Shown here in pieces: positions 37,777 through 47,303 of a stretch of DNA of 64,000 nt. This DNA comes from an uncultured Thermoanaerobaculia bacterium (GTDB lineage: Bacteria; Acidobacteriota; Thermoanaerobaculia; Multivoradales; Multivoraceae). The stretch spans positions 1,962,859-2,026,858 of the forward strand of contig OX638294.1 of NCBI GenBank assembly GCA_951812325.1, read 5' to 3'. The notes beneath the pieces were generated by a model. It ran no database searches, had not been told where the DNA came from, and saw nothing but the letters and a program-made list of their open reading frames with translations. Position numbers and translations under genes: made by a program. Numbering within the stretch: the first letter of the stretch is position 1; each line of letters starts with the position of its first letter.

Positions 37777-39162
37777 TCAGGTCTCGACCTTGCTCATCAG
37801 CCGGGCATCGGTCACCGGGTAGTGGCAAAGCGTCTCGTCGCAGGCCTGGTAGTCGATCAGCACCGCCGCCACGTCGCCTTCACCCACAAGCGGCGCCTCG
37901 ACGCGGAAGTCGCCGTGGATCCGGCCCTCGCCGTCGGCTTCGGGCAGCACGGGGTCGCTGGCCAACTGGTAGCCGAACCCGGACGGCGCACGCACGCCGA
38001 ACTTGAACTCCGCGTCGGAACCGGGGGCGTAGATCCAGAAACCGGGTTCGAGCTTGAAGTCGAGGACGGCCAAGGTCGTCTCGCCGTCGGTCGTCGTCGA
38101 CATCGTCACCTCGACCGCGGGACTCACGGTCACGGAGAGATCGTCCAGTTCGTCGCCGTCCGCCGCGAACCGGGAGGAACCGAGCAGGTCCGACCCTCCA
38201 GGTCCCTGGGCGGCCCGGAACCGGTAGCCGGCCCAGTCGGAGGCGAAGAGCGAGGCCCCGTTCTCGTCGAGCCATCCCTGCCAGTCGTCCGCGGAGTCAT
38301 GGCTCACGCCGGCGTAGCGGGCCAGCAACCGCTCGGCCCGCTCGGGCTCGACCCCTTCACGCAGGTCGGCGACCGCGCGTTCAAGCAGGGCCGGATCGTT
38401 GTTCGCGATCCCGAGCGCCCTGGCGTCTTCGTCGATCCGGTACTTCCCCTCCAGCCGGAAGTAGGCCTTGCCGTCGTACTCGCTGCCGATCCGCCCGCCG
38501 TCCCAGTAGAGGTACGGCTCGTTCTCCTCGTACCAGGCCTGCCGCTCCTCCCGGGCGCCGCTCGCTTCCGGCGGGACCGTTTCGCCGAAACTGCGCTCAA
38601 GAACCCGATCCTGGGCCTCCTTCACCTTCTCCGGCGTCTCGTAGTACTCCTCGGTCGCGTAGATGTCGAGGATGGCGAGGCTGGTCGCCAGCGCCTCGCG
38701 GGGACTGGCCTCGCGAGTCGCCAGGATCGGATGATCCCTGAAGCCGTGGATGTAGTGAACCGCGTTGATCAACAGCCGCTTGCCGGTCTCGGTCATCTCG
38801 TCCGGGGCGCCGTAGAACCCCCACTGCAGCAGCCGCCCCTGGCGGCCGATGGCGAAGTAGTCCGGACCCTTCAGGTGCGTGCCGCCGGCAATCCACTCGG
38901 TGTCGGGCGAATCGAGGAACCCGTCGCCGGTCGTCACCACGCCCGGCTCGCCATTGTCCGGCCGCCCGCCGACGGGGAGGTTCAGGGTGTCCCACTCCTT
39001 CTTGAGGATCTTGACCGTAGTCATCGTGTCCGGGACATCGGCTGTCAGTTCGTAGTATTTGTACTTGGGCGGGGTCGGCACTTCCTCGAGCTCCAGCTCG
39101 ATCGGCAGAGGTCCCTGGAAGATCGGATGGCCAGAGGTCGGATCGGACGTGGACTGTGGCAC
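37777..39162 (-). CDS. C-terminal half of a lipoprotein with a DsbD-N-like domain, after an in-frame TGA
   Basis: A 461-codon frame from a GTG at 39162, in the same reading frame as the upstream half that ends at 39187. The N-terminal part continues a ThuA/GATase-like fold (HPIFQGPLPIELELEEVP, then HLKGPDYFAIGRQGRLLQWG). The C-terminal 120 residues resemble the N-terminal domain of DsbD: LKLEPGFWIYAPGSDAEFKF and VLIDYQACDETLCHYPVTD with a Cys pair. It lacks its own signal peptide, so as a separate protein it would stay in the cytoplasm. Either it is the 3' part of a gene with one nonsense codon, or the TGA is read through. Confidence 0.6.
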   Translation of the reverse strand: MPQSTSDPTSGHPIFQGPLPIELELEEVPTPPKYKYYELTADVPDTMTTVKILKKEWDTLNLPVGGRPDNGEPGVVTTGDGFLDSPDTEWIAGGTHLKGPDYFAIGRQGRLLQWGFYGAPDEMTETGKRLLINAVHYIHGFRDHPILATREASPREALATSLAILDIYATEEYYETPEKVKEAQDRVLERSFGETVPPEASGAREERQAWYEENEPYLYWDGGRIGSEYDGKAYFRLEGKYRIDEDARALGIANNDPALLERAVADLREGVEPERAERLLARYAGVSHDSADDWQGWLDENGASLFASDWAGYRFRAAQGPGGSDLLGSSRFAADGDELDDLSVTVSPAVEVTMSTTTDGETTLAVLDFKLEPGFWIYAPGSDAEFKFGVRAPSGFGYQLASDPVLPEADGEGRIHGDFRVEAPLVGEGDVAAVLIDYQACDETLCHYPVTDARLMSKVET

Positions 39163-39186
39163 GACAGCCCTGGAGTACAGGCACAG

Positions 39187-39576
39187 TCACCCGTATCGCC
39201 AACCCAGCAACAGGTTCAGGTCGTCCGAGATGCGAGCGCCTTGGCCGCCGATCAGGACGGTGGGCATCGACAGCGTCTCCAGATCGACTCCCTCGACTCC
39301 CGGGATCGTCTTGATCCGCTCTTCCGACCGGTCGATCGCTTGGCCGTCGACGATCAGGACGTCCGCGTCGCTGAGATCGGCCTTCGCCAGGTCGTTGCGC
39401 GCGATGCTCCGGACCTCGAAGTGCTCGGCCAGCAGCGCGTGGTAGCCCTCCGCGTGCGGCGTGCCGGCGTCGCCGGCGTAGACGACGCGCAGTTGCGGCG
39501 CCGGCTCGGCGCTGCACGCCAGCGTGAGCAGGGAGGCGACGGTCGCCAGGAAGCCAAGCCACTTGGTCCGTTTCAT
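39187..39576 (-). CDS. N-terminal half of the same lipoprotein, ending at an in-frame TGA
   Basis: 129 residues starting MKRTKWLGFLATVASLLTLAC, a lipoprotein signal with Cys21. The following LRVVYAGDAGTPHAEGYHAL and ADVLIVDGQAI look like the start of a ThuA-like fold, which cannot finish within this length. Translation stops at TGA (39187-39189) after LLLGWRYG. The frame then continues LCLYSRAVVPQ into the next feature without any other stop for 460 codons. The 37 bases starting inside the TGA can fold into a stem with arms GACUGUG and CACAGUC. Confidence 0.65.
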   Translation of the reverse strand: MKRTKWLGFLATVASLLTLACSAEPAPQLRVVYAGDAGTPHAEGYHALLAEHFEVRSIARNDLAKADLSDADVLIVDGQAIDRSEERIKTIPGVEGVDLETLSMPTVLIGGQGARISDDLNLLLGWRYG

Positions 39577-39799
39577 CGATACCTCCTCATCGCGTTTGAA
39601 CGTAAGGCAGTCTAGCTGACGGTCCAGAAACCGGCGCTGCGCGCCGGATGCCGGCGCCGCCCAAGTCGGCCCGGGTCACTGCGATGTCGCCCGGGAAGCT
39701 GGCTCAATACACCCGGATCCGCCCGGCCATCAAGCGAGCCCAGGTAGTCCAGCAGCGGACCGAGCCGGCCCGCGGACGACCCCGAGTTCACCAGCCCCC

Positions 39800-41088
39800 C
39801 TACATCGACCACCGGATCCCGAACTGAGCCGAACGCTGCGGTCCGCGCGTCCGGATTCGTGGAAAGTCATCGCGAGTTATGGTGCCGGGCCCGCCGACAG
39901 GTCCGCTGTTGTTGTAGCGGCGCAGACCGTCCATCTCGATCGCGTTCGTCCTGTCGGTGGCGTTGAAGACATCGAGGAAGACGAGAAGGCCGTGCCGGTC
40001 CCCGATCGTGAAGTTCTTGGCCAGACGCACGTCGGCCGAGAAGTAGTCCGGCGCGTTCCTGGTGTTGAAGCCCTCGAAGAGAACCGACGGATAGACGGCG
40101 AAGCCCCCAGGTGATCGCATGAACGTTCCGTCCCGGGCGGTGAAGGGAGTGCCGGACCGATAGTCCAGGAAACCAGACAGTTGGAGTCCCCAGGGCAGGT
40201 TCCCTACCGCCGAGAGCTTGTAGCTGTGCTCCACCTCGGTGTTGAGCGGCCCTACGAACCGAGCGGGCGGGTTGTCCGACTCCAGACGAGCTGCCCGATT
40301 GAGGGTGGAGTTTCCCGAAATCAAGTCGAAGTACGAACTGCCGAAGGCGTCCTGATTCGTATAGCTCACATGCACCAGGGAGCCGTTGGCAAAGCGGCGC
40401 TTGAACTCGACCTCGATATCGAGAACCTCGCTGTATCCCGTGTTGGTGTAGAAGCGGACTTGTCCCCTGGTGGGATCGGGACGCGCTCCGTCGCGCTCGA
40501 ACGACTCCCTGTTCTGGAAGTCCGTAAAGAAGAGGCCATCGCTGTCGGAGCCGATGACGTGGACGCTCAACGTATTGCGCTCACCGAGCTGGCGCTCGTA
40601 GCCCACCGTCCACTTGACGATCTCGGGCAGGTGGAGGTTCGGGTCGACGACAACCTCGCCAGGTTGCGAGCCCGGTCTCGTCGGGTCCATTTCGAGAGTC
40701 ACGGGATCGATCGGCACGTTGAAGAGGAGCGGCGGCCGGTCAGCCCCCGTATGGCCGATCAGGTTCGTCCGATCGTGATACAGCCCGGCGCCGAAGCGGA
40801 GGACGGAACGGCCGTTCCTCCCGACATCGACGGCAGCGCCCAGCCGCGCCTCGACGGTCTGGTCGTCGACCAGGTTGTTCCGGTCATAGCGCCCGCCGAG
40901 GTTGAACGTCCAGCGGTCGTTCACGAACCAGTCGTCCTGGATGAAGAGATGGCTGTTCGTGACCGAGACGTCGATGTCGGTCGCGAATTGGTACACCCCA
41001 CTCGCCGGAGGGACGGAGAAGCCGTCGACAAACCCATAGCCCCAGTTGCGCCACGCCGGCTGCTCGGTTCCCTCTCTGCCAACGTACG
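39800..41088 (-). pseudogene. 3' half of a TonB-dependent receptor gene cut by an IS3 element
   Basis: Reads from TYVGREGTEQPAWRNWGYGF to the C-terminal GPQRSAQFGIRWSM, the barrel end of an Oar-like receptor. Typical pieces are NSHLFIQDDWFVNDRWTFNL GGRYD, LGERNTLSVHVIGS and a plausible terminal aromatic-rich strand. The 5' half is at 42650..44248. An IS3-family element lies between. The frame is open through the antisense of the IS, so no stop is added on this side, but no signal peptide remains. The outer-membrane receptor is therefore inactivated. Confidence 0.82.
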
Positions 41089-41144
41089 TGACACAGGGGC
41101 CGTCCCGTTGAATAGTGGAGGGCACACGTTTGCGAGGAGGATCG

Positions 41145-41630
41145 ATGGCAAGACGAGAGCAGAGACTTGGCGGCGGCTCGGAGCTCCCGGCCCCGGGGGT
41201 TGAGGAGCGTAGCGACGAGGCCCCCGGGGCCGGCGCGTCGTCTGCGGGAGGGGTTCCCGACCCGGAAGTGCTGGCGAAGCCGACCCGGCGGCAGTTCACG
41301 GCGGAGTACCGGCTTCGGATTCTGGAGGAGGCGGACCGGTGCACGGACCGCGGCGAAGTGGGCCGGCTGCTTCGGCGAGAAGGTCTGTACAGTTCCCATC
41401 TGGCCAACTGGCGCAAGGCGCGGCGGAAGGGCGCGCTGTCCGGTCTGAGGCCGAAGAAGCGTGGCCGCAAGCCTGTCGAGGCCAACCCTCTGACGCCGAA
41501 GGTGAGGCGGCTGGAAGCGAAGGTGAGGCGGCTGGAGAAGGAACTCGCCGCCGCGCACACGATCCTGGACGTCCAGGGAAAAGTTGCAGGGCTGCTGGGA
41601 TTCAGCCTCGAGGACGGGAAGGACTGTTGA
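41145..41630 (+). CDS. IS3-family transposase OrfA
   Basis: A 161-residue protein from the ATG at 41145, with a strong GAGGAGG ribosome site. The helix-turn-helix is RRQFTAEYRLRILEEADRC to GEVGRLLRREGLYSSHLANW. A coiled-coil-like stretch follows (VRRLEAKVRRLEKELAAAHT). The leader of about 45 residues is longer than usual. It ends in TGATG, overlapping the OrfB start, so OrfB may be made by coupling as well as by the usual frameshift. Confidence 0.88.
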   Translation: MARREQRLGGGSELPAPGVEERSDEAPGAGASSAGGVPDPEVLAKPTRRQFTAEYRLRILEEADRCTDRGEVGRLLRREGLYSSHLANWRKARRKGALSGLRPKKRGRKPVEANPLTPKVRRLEAKVRRLEKELAAAHTILDVQGKVAGLLGFSLEDGKDC

Positions 41631-42628
41631 TGGCGGCAAGGTCCCTGGCCCGGCAGGTCGGCGTCGCGCCGGCGTGCCGGGCACTGGGCGTGTCGCGGTC
41701 GACCTTCTATCGTCGCGCGAGGCCCGCTCCCGGGCAACGGCAGCCCCGCCCCACGCCTGCCCGGGCACTGAGCCAGATCGAGCGGAAACGGGTCGAGGCC
41801 ACGCTTGCGTCGCCTCGATTCGTCGATCGTTCGCCGGGAGAAGTAGTGGCCACCCTGCTCGACGAGGGCCGGTACCTGTGCTCGGAGCGCACGATGTACC
41901 GCATTCTCGAAGCGAATCACCCGGTGAAGGACCGCCGCAACCAGCGGGTTCACCCGCAGTACGCCAAGCCGGAGCTGGTCGCCACCGCGCCCAACCAGGT
42001 CTGGTCGTGGGACATCACCAGGCTGCTCGGACCGCAGACCTGGAGCTACTACTACCTCTACGTCCTGCTTGACCTCTACAGCCGCTACGCGGTCGGCTGG
42101 ATGGTCGCCGACCGTGAAAACTCCGCGCTCGCCCAAAGGCTCATCGAGGAGACCTGCCTCAAGCACGGCGTCAAGCCCGATGTCCTGACGCTGCATTCCG
42201 ATCGAGGCGCCCCCATGACCAGCCAGGGCACCGCTCAACTGCTCGCGCGCCTCGGCGTGAACCGGTCCCTCGGCCGCCCTCGGGTCAGCGACGACAACCC
42301 CTACTCCGAAGCCCAGTTCAAGACGCTCAAGTACCACCCCGACTTCCCAGGCCGCTTCCCCGGCCAGGACGCCGCGACCGACTACTGCCGATCGTTCTTC
42401 CCCTGGTACAACACGGAACACCGCCATGCCGGAATCGCCATGCTCACACCCGAGACCGTCCACTACGGCCGGGCCCATGCCGTCATCGAGCAGCGCCAGC
42501 GCACCCTGAGAGCAGCCTGGGAACGTCACCCTGAACGATTCGGCGGCGGAGTACCCGTGCATCCGACACTGCCCCAGGCTGTATGGATCAACAAACCCGA
42601 CACCGAGACTGCAGAAACGACTCAGTAA
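41630..42628 (+). CDS. IS3-family transposase OrfB (integrase core)
   Basis: A 332-residue DDE integrase starting MAARSLARQVGVAPACRALG with an HTH_21-like segment (TMYRILEANHPVKDRRNQ). The catalytic acids are in QVWSWDITRLLGP, LTLHSDRGAPM and DNPYSEAQFKTLKYHPDF, the D-D-E triad with its Lys. The frame is intact, so the element may still be active. Confidence 0.9.
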   Translation: MAARSLARQVGVAPACRALGVSRSTFYRRARPAPGQRQPRPTPARALSQIERKRVEATLASPRFVDRSPGEVVATLLDEGRYLCSERTMYRILEANHPVKDRRNQRVHPQYAKPELVATAPNQVWSWDITRLLGPQTWSYYYLYVLLDLYSRYAVGWMVADRENSALAQRLIEETCLKHGVKPDVLTLHSDRGAPMTSQGTAQLLARLGVNRSLGRPRVSDDNPYSEAQFKTLKYHPDFPGRFPGQDAATDYCRSFFPWYNTEHRHAGIAMLTPETVHYGRAHAVIEQRQRTLRAAWERHPERFGGGVPVHPTLPQAVWINKPDTETAETTQ

Positions 42629-42649
42629 ATCCAGAACACCGCTGTGTCA

Positions 42650-44248
42650 ATGTCGTTGACAGGTTCCGGTTCGCTGACCGAAGCGCTCCACGCCGGCGCC
42701 GGCGCGCAAGGAATGATCCCCACGGAGCCAGGACAGGCGTTCCTTCCACTGGAAGCTCTCGAGCGTGTTGTCGACTTCGGGGCCGATGGCGCCCTCGAGG
42801 TGAAAAACGAGGCCGCCATCGTCGTGCCAGTAAAGACGCAATCTCCGCAACGGATCCGCGGAGGATTCCATGCTCCGGTCGGCCTGAATCTGCCCCAGCA
42901 CCGATTCAAGCGTCATGTCCGATCCGACGGCAGCGACATGGCGCACGGACAGGCCCAGGGAGTCGTTGGCATGATCCTGATGCTCTATGTCTTGCTGGCG
43001 GGAGCGGAAGAGCGAGTGCCCGACGGCGGCCTGCTCGCTGACCCAGTTCCCCGACACCGTCAGGTCGTTCGAGTCCGAGAACTGGTGGGTCAGCTTGCCG
43101 GTCAGGCGGTCGCGGTTGGTGACGTTCGCGGTCAACCCCAACTCGGCCGGCACGGCCCGCGTGAAGACATGGCTCTGGTTGTAGTCATAACCCATCTCCT
43201 CGTCGTCGTGCTCGTAGCTGGCGAAGAAGTGGGTCGCGCCCCGGTTGACGGGGCCTCCCAGGGTCAACGAGGCCTGCCTGATCGTGAAGTCCTGGCCCTC
43301 CAACTGCTCCGCGTCGTCCGCCGTCGCCCCGGTGAACCCCGGTTCCACCACGCCGTCGTGCTGCTGCTGCACCGTCGCCGAGGCGTTGTACCGGTCGGCG
43401 CCGGAGCGGGTGATGATGTTGATCACGGCGCCGGACCCGTTGCCGTACTCGGCCGAGAACGTCGACGTCGACACCTGAACCTCCTGGATGGCGTCCAGGT
43501 TGTAGGTCTGCAGCGCCGTTCCCGTCGAGAAGGTCGAGCCCCGCTGACCGGCGCCGGCGGAAGCCCGGGGACCGGCCCGGGTCTCGGACGTGGCCAGGTC
43601 GTCGTAGTTCAGGTCGCTCAGGTCGTTGTTGGCCACGCCGTCGATCAGGAACTGGTTCTGGTTCATCCGCGCCCCGTGAACGCTGAAGCTGTTGTTGGGG
43701 GCGCTGTTCTCGAGCGCGCCGACCGCAAGCCCCCCGTGGACCCCCGGGAGGATCTTCAGCACGTCCAGGAAGCTCCGGTTCGGGAGCGGCAGGCTCTGGA
43801 TCTCCTCGAAGGAGATGTACTTGTTCACCCGGGAATCGACCGACTCGATCTGCGGCCGCTCGGAGACGACGGTGATCTCCTCGCTCACCTCCTCGGTGGC
43901 CGCGAGTTCGAAGTTCACCCGCTGAATGCTGCCCACCCGCACCGCCAGGGAGACGGGGGCGCCGGCATGGCCGTCCGCCTCCACCGAGACCTGATAGGTC
44001 GCGGGGCGCACGTTGGCCGCGTTGTAGAACCCGTCGGCGTCGGTGGTGAGGACGAGCGGTTCCTCGATCTCCTGCGACTGCAGGATGACCGTCGCTCCGG
44101 AGACGGCAGCCCCGTCGCTGTCCGTCACGTGGCCGAGCACCTGGCCGGTGGGACCCTGGCCCGCGGCCGGCGCCGCAAGCAGCAGAACGGCCAGCGGCAC
44201 GGCCCAGCCCACGATCTGCGCGTGTCGACTTCTCATCTCGTTGAACAT
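42650..44248 (-). pseudogene. 5' half of a TonB-dependent receptor gene cut by an IS3 element
   Basis: Starts at the ATG at 44248 with GGAGATC upstream. Signal peptide IVGWAVPLAVLLLAAPAAGQ, then a carboxypeptidase-regulatory domain (GQVLGHVTDSDGAAVSGATV), then the plug with LPLPNRSFLDVLKILPGVH and ARMNQNQFLIDGVANNDL. It resembles Oar-like receptors. The frame ends at the TGA contributed by the IS. Close to the element the best match shifts by one base: adding a G near 42687 would give LRSANRNLSTTYVGREG across the repaired junction. The gene therefore seems to have an insertion plus a 1-bp deletion. Confidence 0.8.
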
Positions 44249-44534
44249 GTCCGATCTCCCTTCATCCAACCCGTCGTTACGCTTCGCTACTCTCAAGGCT
44301 CCCGGTCCCCGGGGTCTTGCGGCCAGACGCGGCCGGTCAACTCGCCTCATCACCACGGAGGGTCGCCCGACCCACGGGGATCACAACGCAAACTCCAACC
44401 AGACTTTGATCCAACGGCATCGGAGAGACTACGGGTGAAGTGCCCCCCATAGCTTGATCGAATCCCGAGCCGAAGTTGATCGGACTCGAAGCGTCAAGCA
44501 ACCGGAACGTGAGCCCGTTCGCTAAGATCCGTCG
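44249..44534. promoter_or_regulatory. divergent promoter region of receptor and regulator
   Basis: These 286 bp separate the leftward TonB receptor from the rightward winged-helix regulator and must contain both promoters. The divergent layout suggests that the regulator controls the receptor gene. I see no clear operator palindrome; GCCCCCCATAGCTTGATCGAATCCC near 44441 is the A/T-richest part. Confidence 0.4.
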
Positions 44535-46223
44535 GTGATCTACTACTTCGGTCCCTTCGTGCTGAAACCGGAGCAGTACGGCCTCGAGGTGGCCGGACAG
44601 CCCCGGCAGCTTCAGCCCAAGGTGTTCGAACTGCTGACCTTCCTGGTCGCGAACCGGGACCGGGTGGTGTCCAAGGAAGAGTTGCTCCGGAACATCTGGC
44701 AAGACGCCTTCGTATCGGACGCGGCGATCAGCCGCGCCGTCAGCGAGGCGCGCAAGGTCCTCGCCGGAGGCGGCGGAAGCTCCGACTGGATCACCACGGT
44801 GTACGGGCGCGGATTCCGCTTCGTGGGTCCGGTGATCGAGGACCTGGCCGCGCCGGAAGGCGCCGCCCCGGTCGCTGCCACCCAGCCGCCTGACGAAGAG
44901 CGGGGCCTCTCCATCGCCGTCCTGCCGTTTGCCGACCGGAGCCCGCAGCGGGATCAGGCGCATCTCTGCGAAGGGATGGCCGAGGAGATCCTCCACCGTC
45001 TCGCCCACGTCGTCGGCCTCCGGGTCACGGCTCGCGGCGTGTCGTTCCAGTACGACTCGCTGGCCGATCCCCGGAAAGTGGGGCGGCAGATCGGCGCCGA
45101 CCTGGTGCTTGCCGGCACGGTCCGCAAGGAGGGCAACGAACTCCGCATCGGCGTCGAGGTGACCGACGCCCGCACCGGCATCCAGGTCTGGTCCGAGCAG
45201 TGGCAGCGGAATTCGCAGCAAATCTTCGCGCTGCAGGACCAGACGGCGAGTCTGATCGCCGAGACCCTGGAACTCCACCTGGCGCCGGACGCGCCCCCGC
45301 ACGAGGCGCGCCGCACGGCGTCAAGCAGGGCCTACGACCTCTACCTGCGGGGCCGCAGTCTCTACCACCAGGCGCGCAAGAGGACCTACCACGAGGCGCG
45401 GCGGCTGTTCGCGGAGGCGATTCAACTCGATTCCGAGTACGCCCTGGCCCACGCTGCGTCCGCCCACTGCTCGGCCTACCTCTACCTGTTCCACGAGCCA
45501 AGCGAGGAGAACCTCAGACTCGCCGACGAGTCGAGTTCGCGAGCCCTGGAGCTGGCGCCGGAAGTCACGGAGGCGCACTCGGCGAGAGCGATGACCCTCA
45601 GCACGAACGGCCGGCTGGAGGAGGCCGAAGTCCACTTCCGACGCGCGCTGGAGCTCGACCCGCTGAGCTTCGAGGCGAATCACAATTTCGCCCGGCACCG
45701 CTTCGCTCAGGGTCAGATGGAGGAGGCGGTCACGTTCTTCTTCCGGGCCATCGAGGCCGATCCGACGGCCTACGCCCCCTGCTCCATCTGCGCCTCGGCT
45801 CTCACGGCGCTCGGCCGGACGACCGAAGCGGCGCGGCTGCAAGAGCTTGGCCTGGCCCGGATACGAAGGCGCCTGCTGCGCTACCCCGACGACCAGCGCG
45901 CGATTTACCTGGGCGCGGTCGCTGCTGCCCGCCAGGGGCGCAAGGAAGAGGCCCTCAAGTGGGCCGCGCGAGCGGAGGCCCTGGATCCCCGGGATGCCGT
46001 GGCGCTGTACAACCTCGCCTGCGTGGCGTGCGTGTCCGGCGATACGGATGCCGGTCTGCGGTACCTGGAATCGGCGATCACCCACGGCTATCCGCACCTG
46101 CGCTGGATCGAGAACGACGCCGATCTGGCGGCGTTGCAAGCGGATCCGCGGTTCGAGGAGGTCGTGGCGCCGCTGCGAGACACGGCGGCGCAGCAAACGG
46201 GTTCGGCTTCGCCGGTTCGGTAG
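44535..46223 (+). CDS. winged-helix transcriptional regulator with TPR repeats (CadC-like)
   Basis: 562 residues from a GTG. The N-terminal OmpR/CadC winged helix covers about residues 1-95 (LQPKVFELLTFLVANRDRVV, then ISRAVSEARKVL and WITTVYGRGFRFVG). A TolB/adenylyl-cyclase-associated segment follows at 125-260 (LSIAVLPFADRSPQRDQAHL, ADLVLAGTVRKEGNELRI). The rest is TPR (AIQLDSEYALAHAASAH, ALELDPLSFEANHNFARHRF, AEALDPRDAVALYNLACVAC). There is no transmembrane helix, unlike CadC itself. Such proteins are abundant in Acidobacteriota. It probably regulates the divergent receptor. Confidence 0.88.
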   Translation: MIYYFGPFVLKPEQYGLEVAGQPRQLQPKVFELLTFLVANRDRVVSKEELLRNIWQDAFVSDAAISRAVSEARKVLAGGGGSSDWITTVYGRGFRFVGPVIEDLAAPEGAAPVAATQPPDEERGLSIAVLPFADRSPQRDQAHLCEGMAEEILHRLAHVVGLRVTARGVSFQYDSLADPRKVGRQIGADLVLAGTVRKEGNELRIGVEVTDARTGIQVWSEQWQRNSQQIFALQDQTASLIAETLELHLAPDAPPHEARRTASSRAYDLYLRGRSLYHQARKRTYHEARRLFAEAIQLDSEYALAHAASAHCSAYLYLFHEPSEENLRLADESSSRALELAPEVTEAHSARAMTLSTNGRLEEAEVHFRRALELDPLSFEANHNFARHRFAQGQMEEAVTFFFRAIEADPTAYAPCSICASALTALGRTTEAARLQELGLARIRRRLLRYPDDQRAIYLGAVAAARQGRKEEALKWAARAEALDPRDAVALYNLACVACVSGDTDAGLRYLESAITHGYPHLRWIENDADLAALQADPRFEEVVAPLRDTAAQQTGSASPVR

Positions 46224-46312
46224 CCGCCTCGAGGGCCGGGGACGCCTTGCGCGGGCACGCCCCAAGCAGGCACACTCTGGCCTCACACGAACATCTCAAG
46301 GGGGCGGAGCTG

Positions 46313-47092
46313 ATGCTGGAACTTGGTCTTGAAGGCAAGGTGGCGATCGTGACCGGCGGCAGCGAGGGGATGGGGCTCGCGACGGCACACCGGCTGGCGA
46401 GCGAAGGCGCGCGGGTCGCGATCTGCGCGCGGCGGGCGGAGAACCTGCAGCGGGCCGCCGACGAGCTGCGCGCGGCGGGCGGCGGCGCGGTCTTCGCCCA
46501 GCCCGCCGACGTGACCGCCGCGGCCGACGTCGACCGCTTCGTCGACGCGGTGACGGCCGAGTTCGGCGGGGTCGACATCCTGATCAACAACGCCGGCGCG
46601 TCCGCCGCGCAAGGCCTCGAAGCGCTGGACGACGACGCCTGGCTCGCGGACATCCAGCTCAAGGTGATGGGCGCGGTGCGATTCTGCCGCAGCGTCGTGC
46701 CGTCGATGCGCGAGCGCGGCGGCGGCGCGATCGTCAACGCGACGATCGGCGGCGGCAAGGCGGCGCCGGCACGGGCACTGCCGACCAGCGTCACCCGGGC
46801 CGCCGGCATCAACCTGACCAAGTCCCTCGCCAACGAACTGGCCGCCGACAGGATCCGCGTCAACACGATCTGCATCGGCCTGATCAAGAGCGACCAGTGG
46901 GTGCGCCGGGCGGCGGGCCAGGGCACAGACGTCGACTCGATCTACGAGGCGATGGGCAAACGGGTCCCCCTGGGCCGCGTCGGCGAGGCGGAGGAGTACG
47001 CCGACCTGATCGCGTTCCTCGTCTCGGAGCGCGGCGCCTACATCACCGGAACCGCCATCAACCTGGACGGCGGCCTCTGTCCCGTCGTCTGA
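46313..47092 (+). CDS. short-chain dehydrogenase/reductase-like protein, atypical active site
   Basis: A 259-residue SDR with GGGCGGAGC before the ATG. The nucleotide motif is VTGGSEGMGLA (residues 14-24), followed by INNAG and the C-terminal ITGTAINLDGG. At the usual YxxxK position the protein reads LPTSVTRAAGINLTK (about 156-170), so the catalytic Tyr is Thr and the Lys is Arg. The usual Ser is in NATIGGG as Thr. It probably binds NAD(P) but may not catalyse the classical reaction. It lies 90 bp after the regulator gene and 212 bp before a D-2-hydroxyacid dehydrogenase on the same strand. Confidence 0.82.
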   Translation: MLELGLEGKVAIVTGGSEGMGLATAHRLASEGARVAICARRAENLQRAADELRAAGGGAVFAQPADVTAAADVDRFVDAVTAEFGGVDILINNAGASAAQGLEALDDDAWLADIQLKVMGAVRFCRSVVPSMRERGGGAIVNATIGGGKAAPARALPTSVTRAAGINLTKSLANELAADRIRVNTICIGLIKSDQWVRRAAGQGTDVDSIYEAMGKRVPLGRVGEAEEYADLIAFLVSERGAYITGTAINLDGGLCPVV

Positions 47093-47303
47093 TCCGCCCG
47101 AACACCCACTCGACCACGCAGGCGGTTGAACCAATGACCACTTCGACGATGCCGGGAACCCGGAGCAGCGGCAGCGCGGTACGGCGGTGGCGCCGAAGCG
47201 GGAGATTCGCGCACCGTCGCGGGTGCAACCGAGAGATGCGGTGGCCCCGGTTGGAGACCCGATCTCGACCCCGCCGCGAGGTATGCGGGCCAAGGAGCAG
47301 AAC

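Larger units (their letters stand above)
41089..42649. mobile_element. IS3-family insertion sequence
   Basis: About 1561 bp with terminal inverted repeats starting TGACACAG on both ends (left TGACACAGGGG, right TGACACAGCGG read inward) and the TG...CA ends of the IS3 family. It carries overlapping orfA and orfB on the + strand. The flanking triplets are ACG on the left and ATG on the right, a possible 3-bp target duplication with one change. It interrupts a TonB receptor gene in antisense orientation. The terminal TGA of the element supplies the stop codon of the truncated receptor. Confidence 0.9.

Noticed and set aside
39612..39812. 66-codon - strand frame overlapping the end of the receptor gene
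   Set aside because: No ribosome site, no similarity, and overlap with the receptor C-terminus in another frame.
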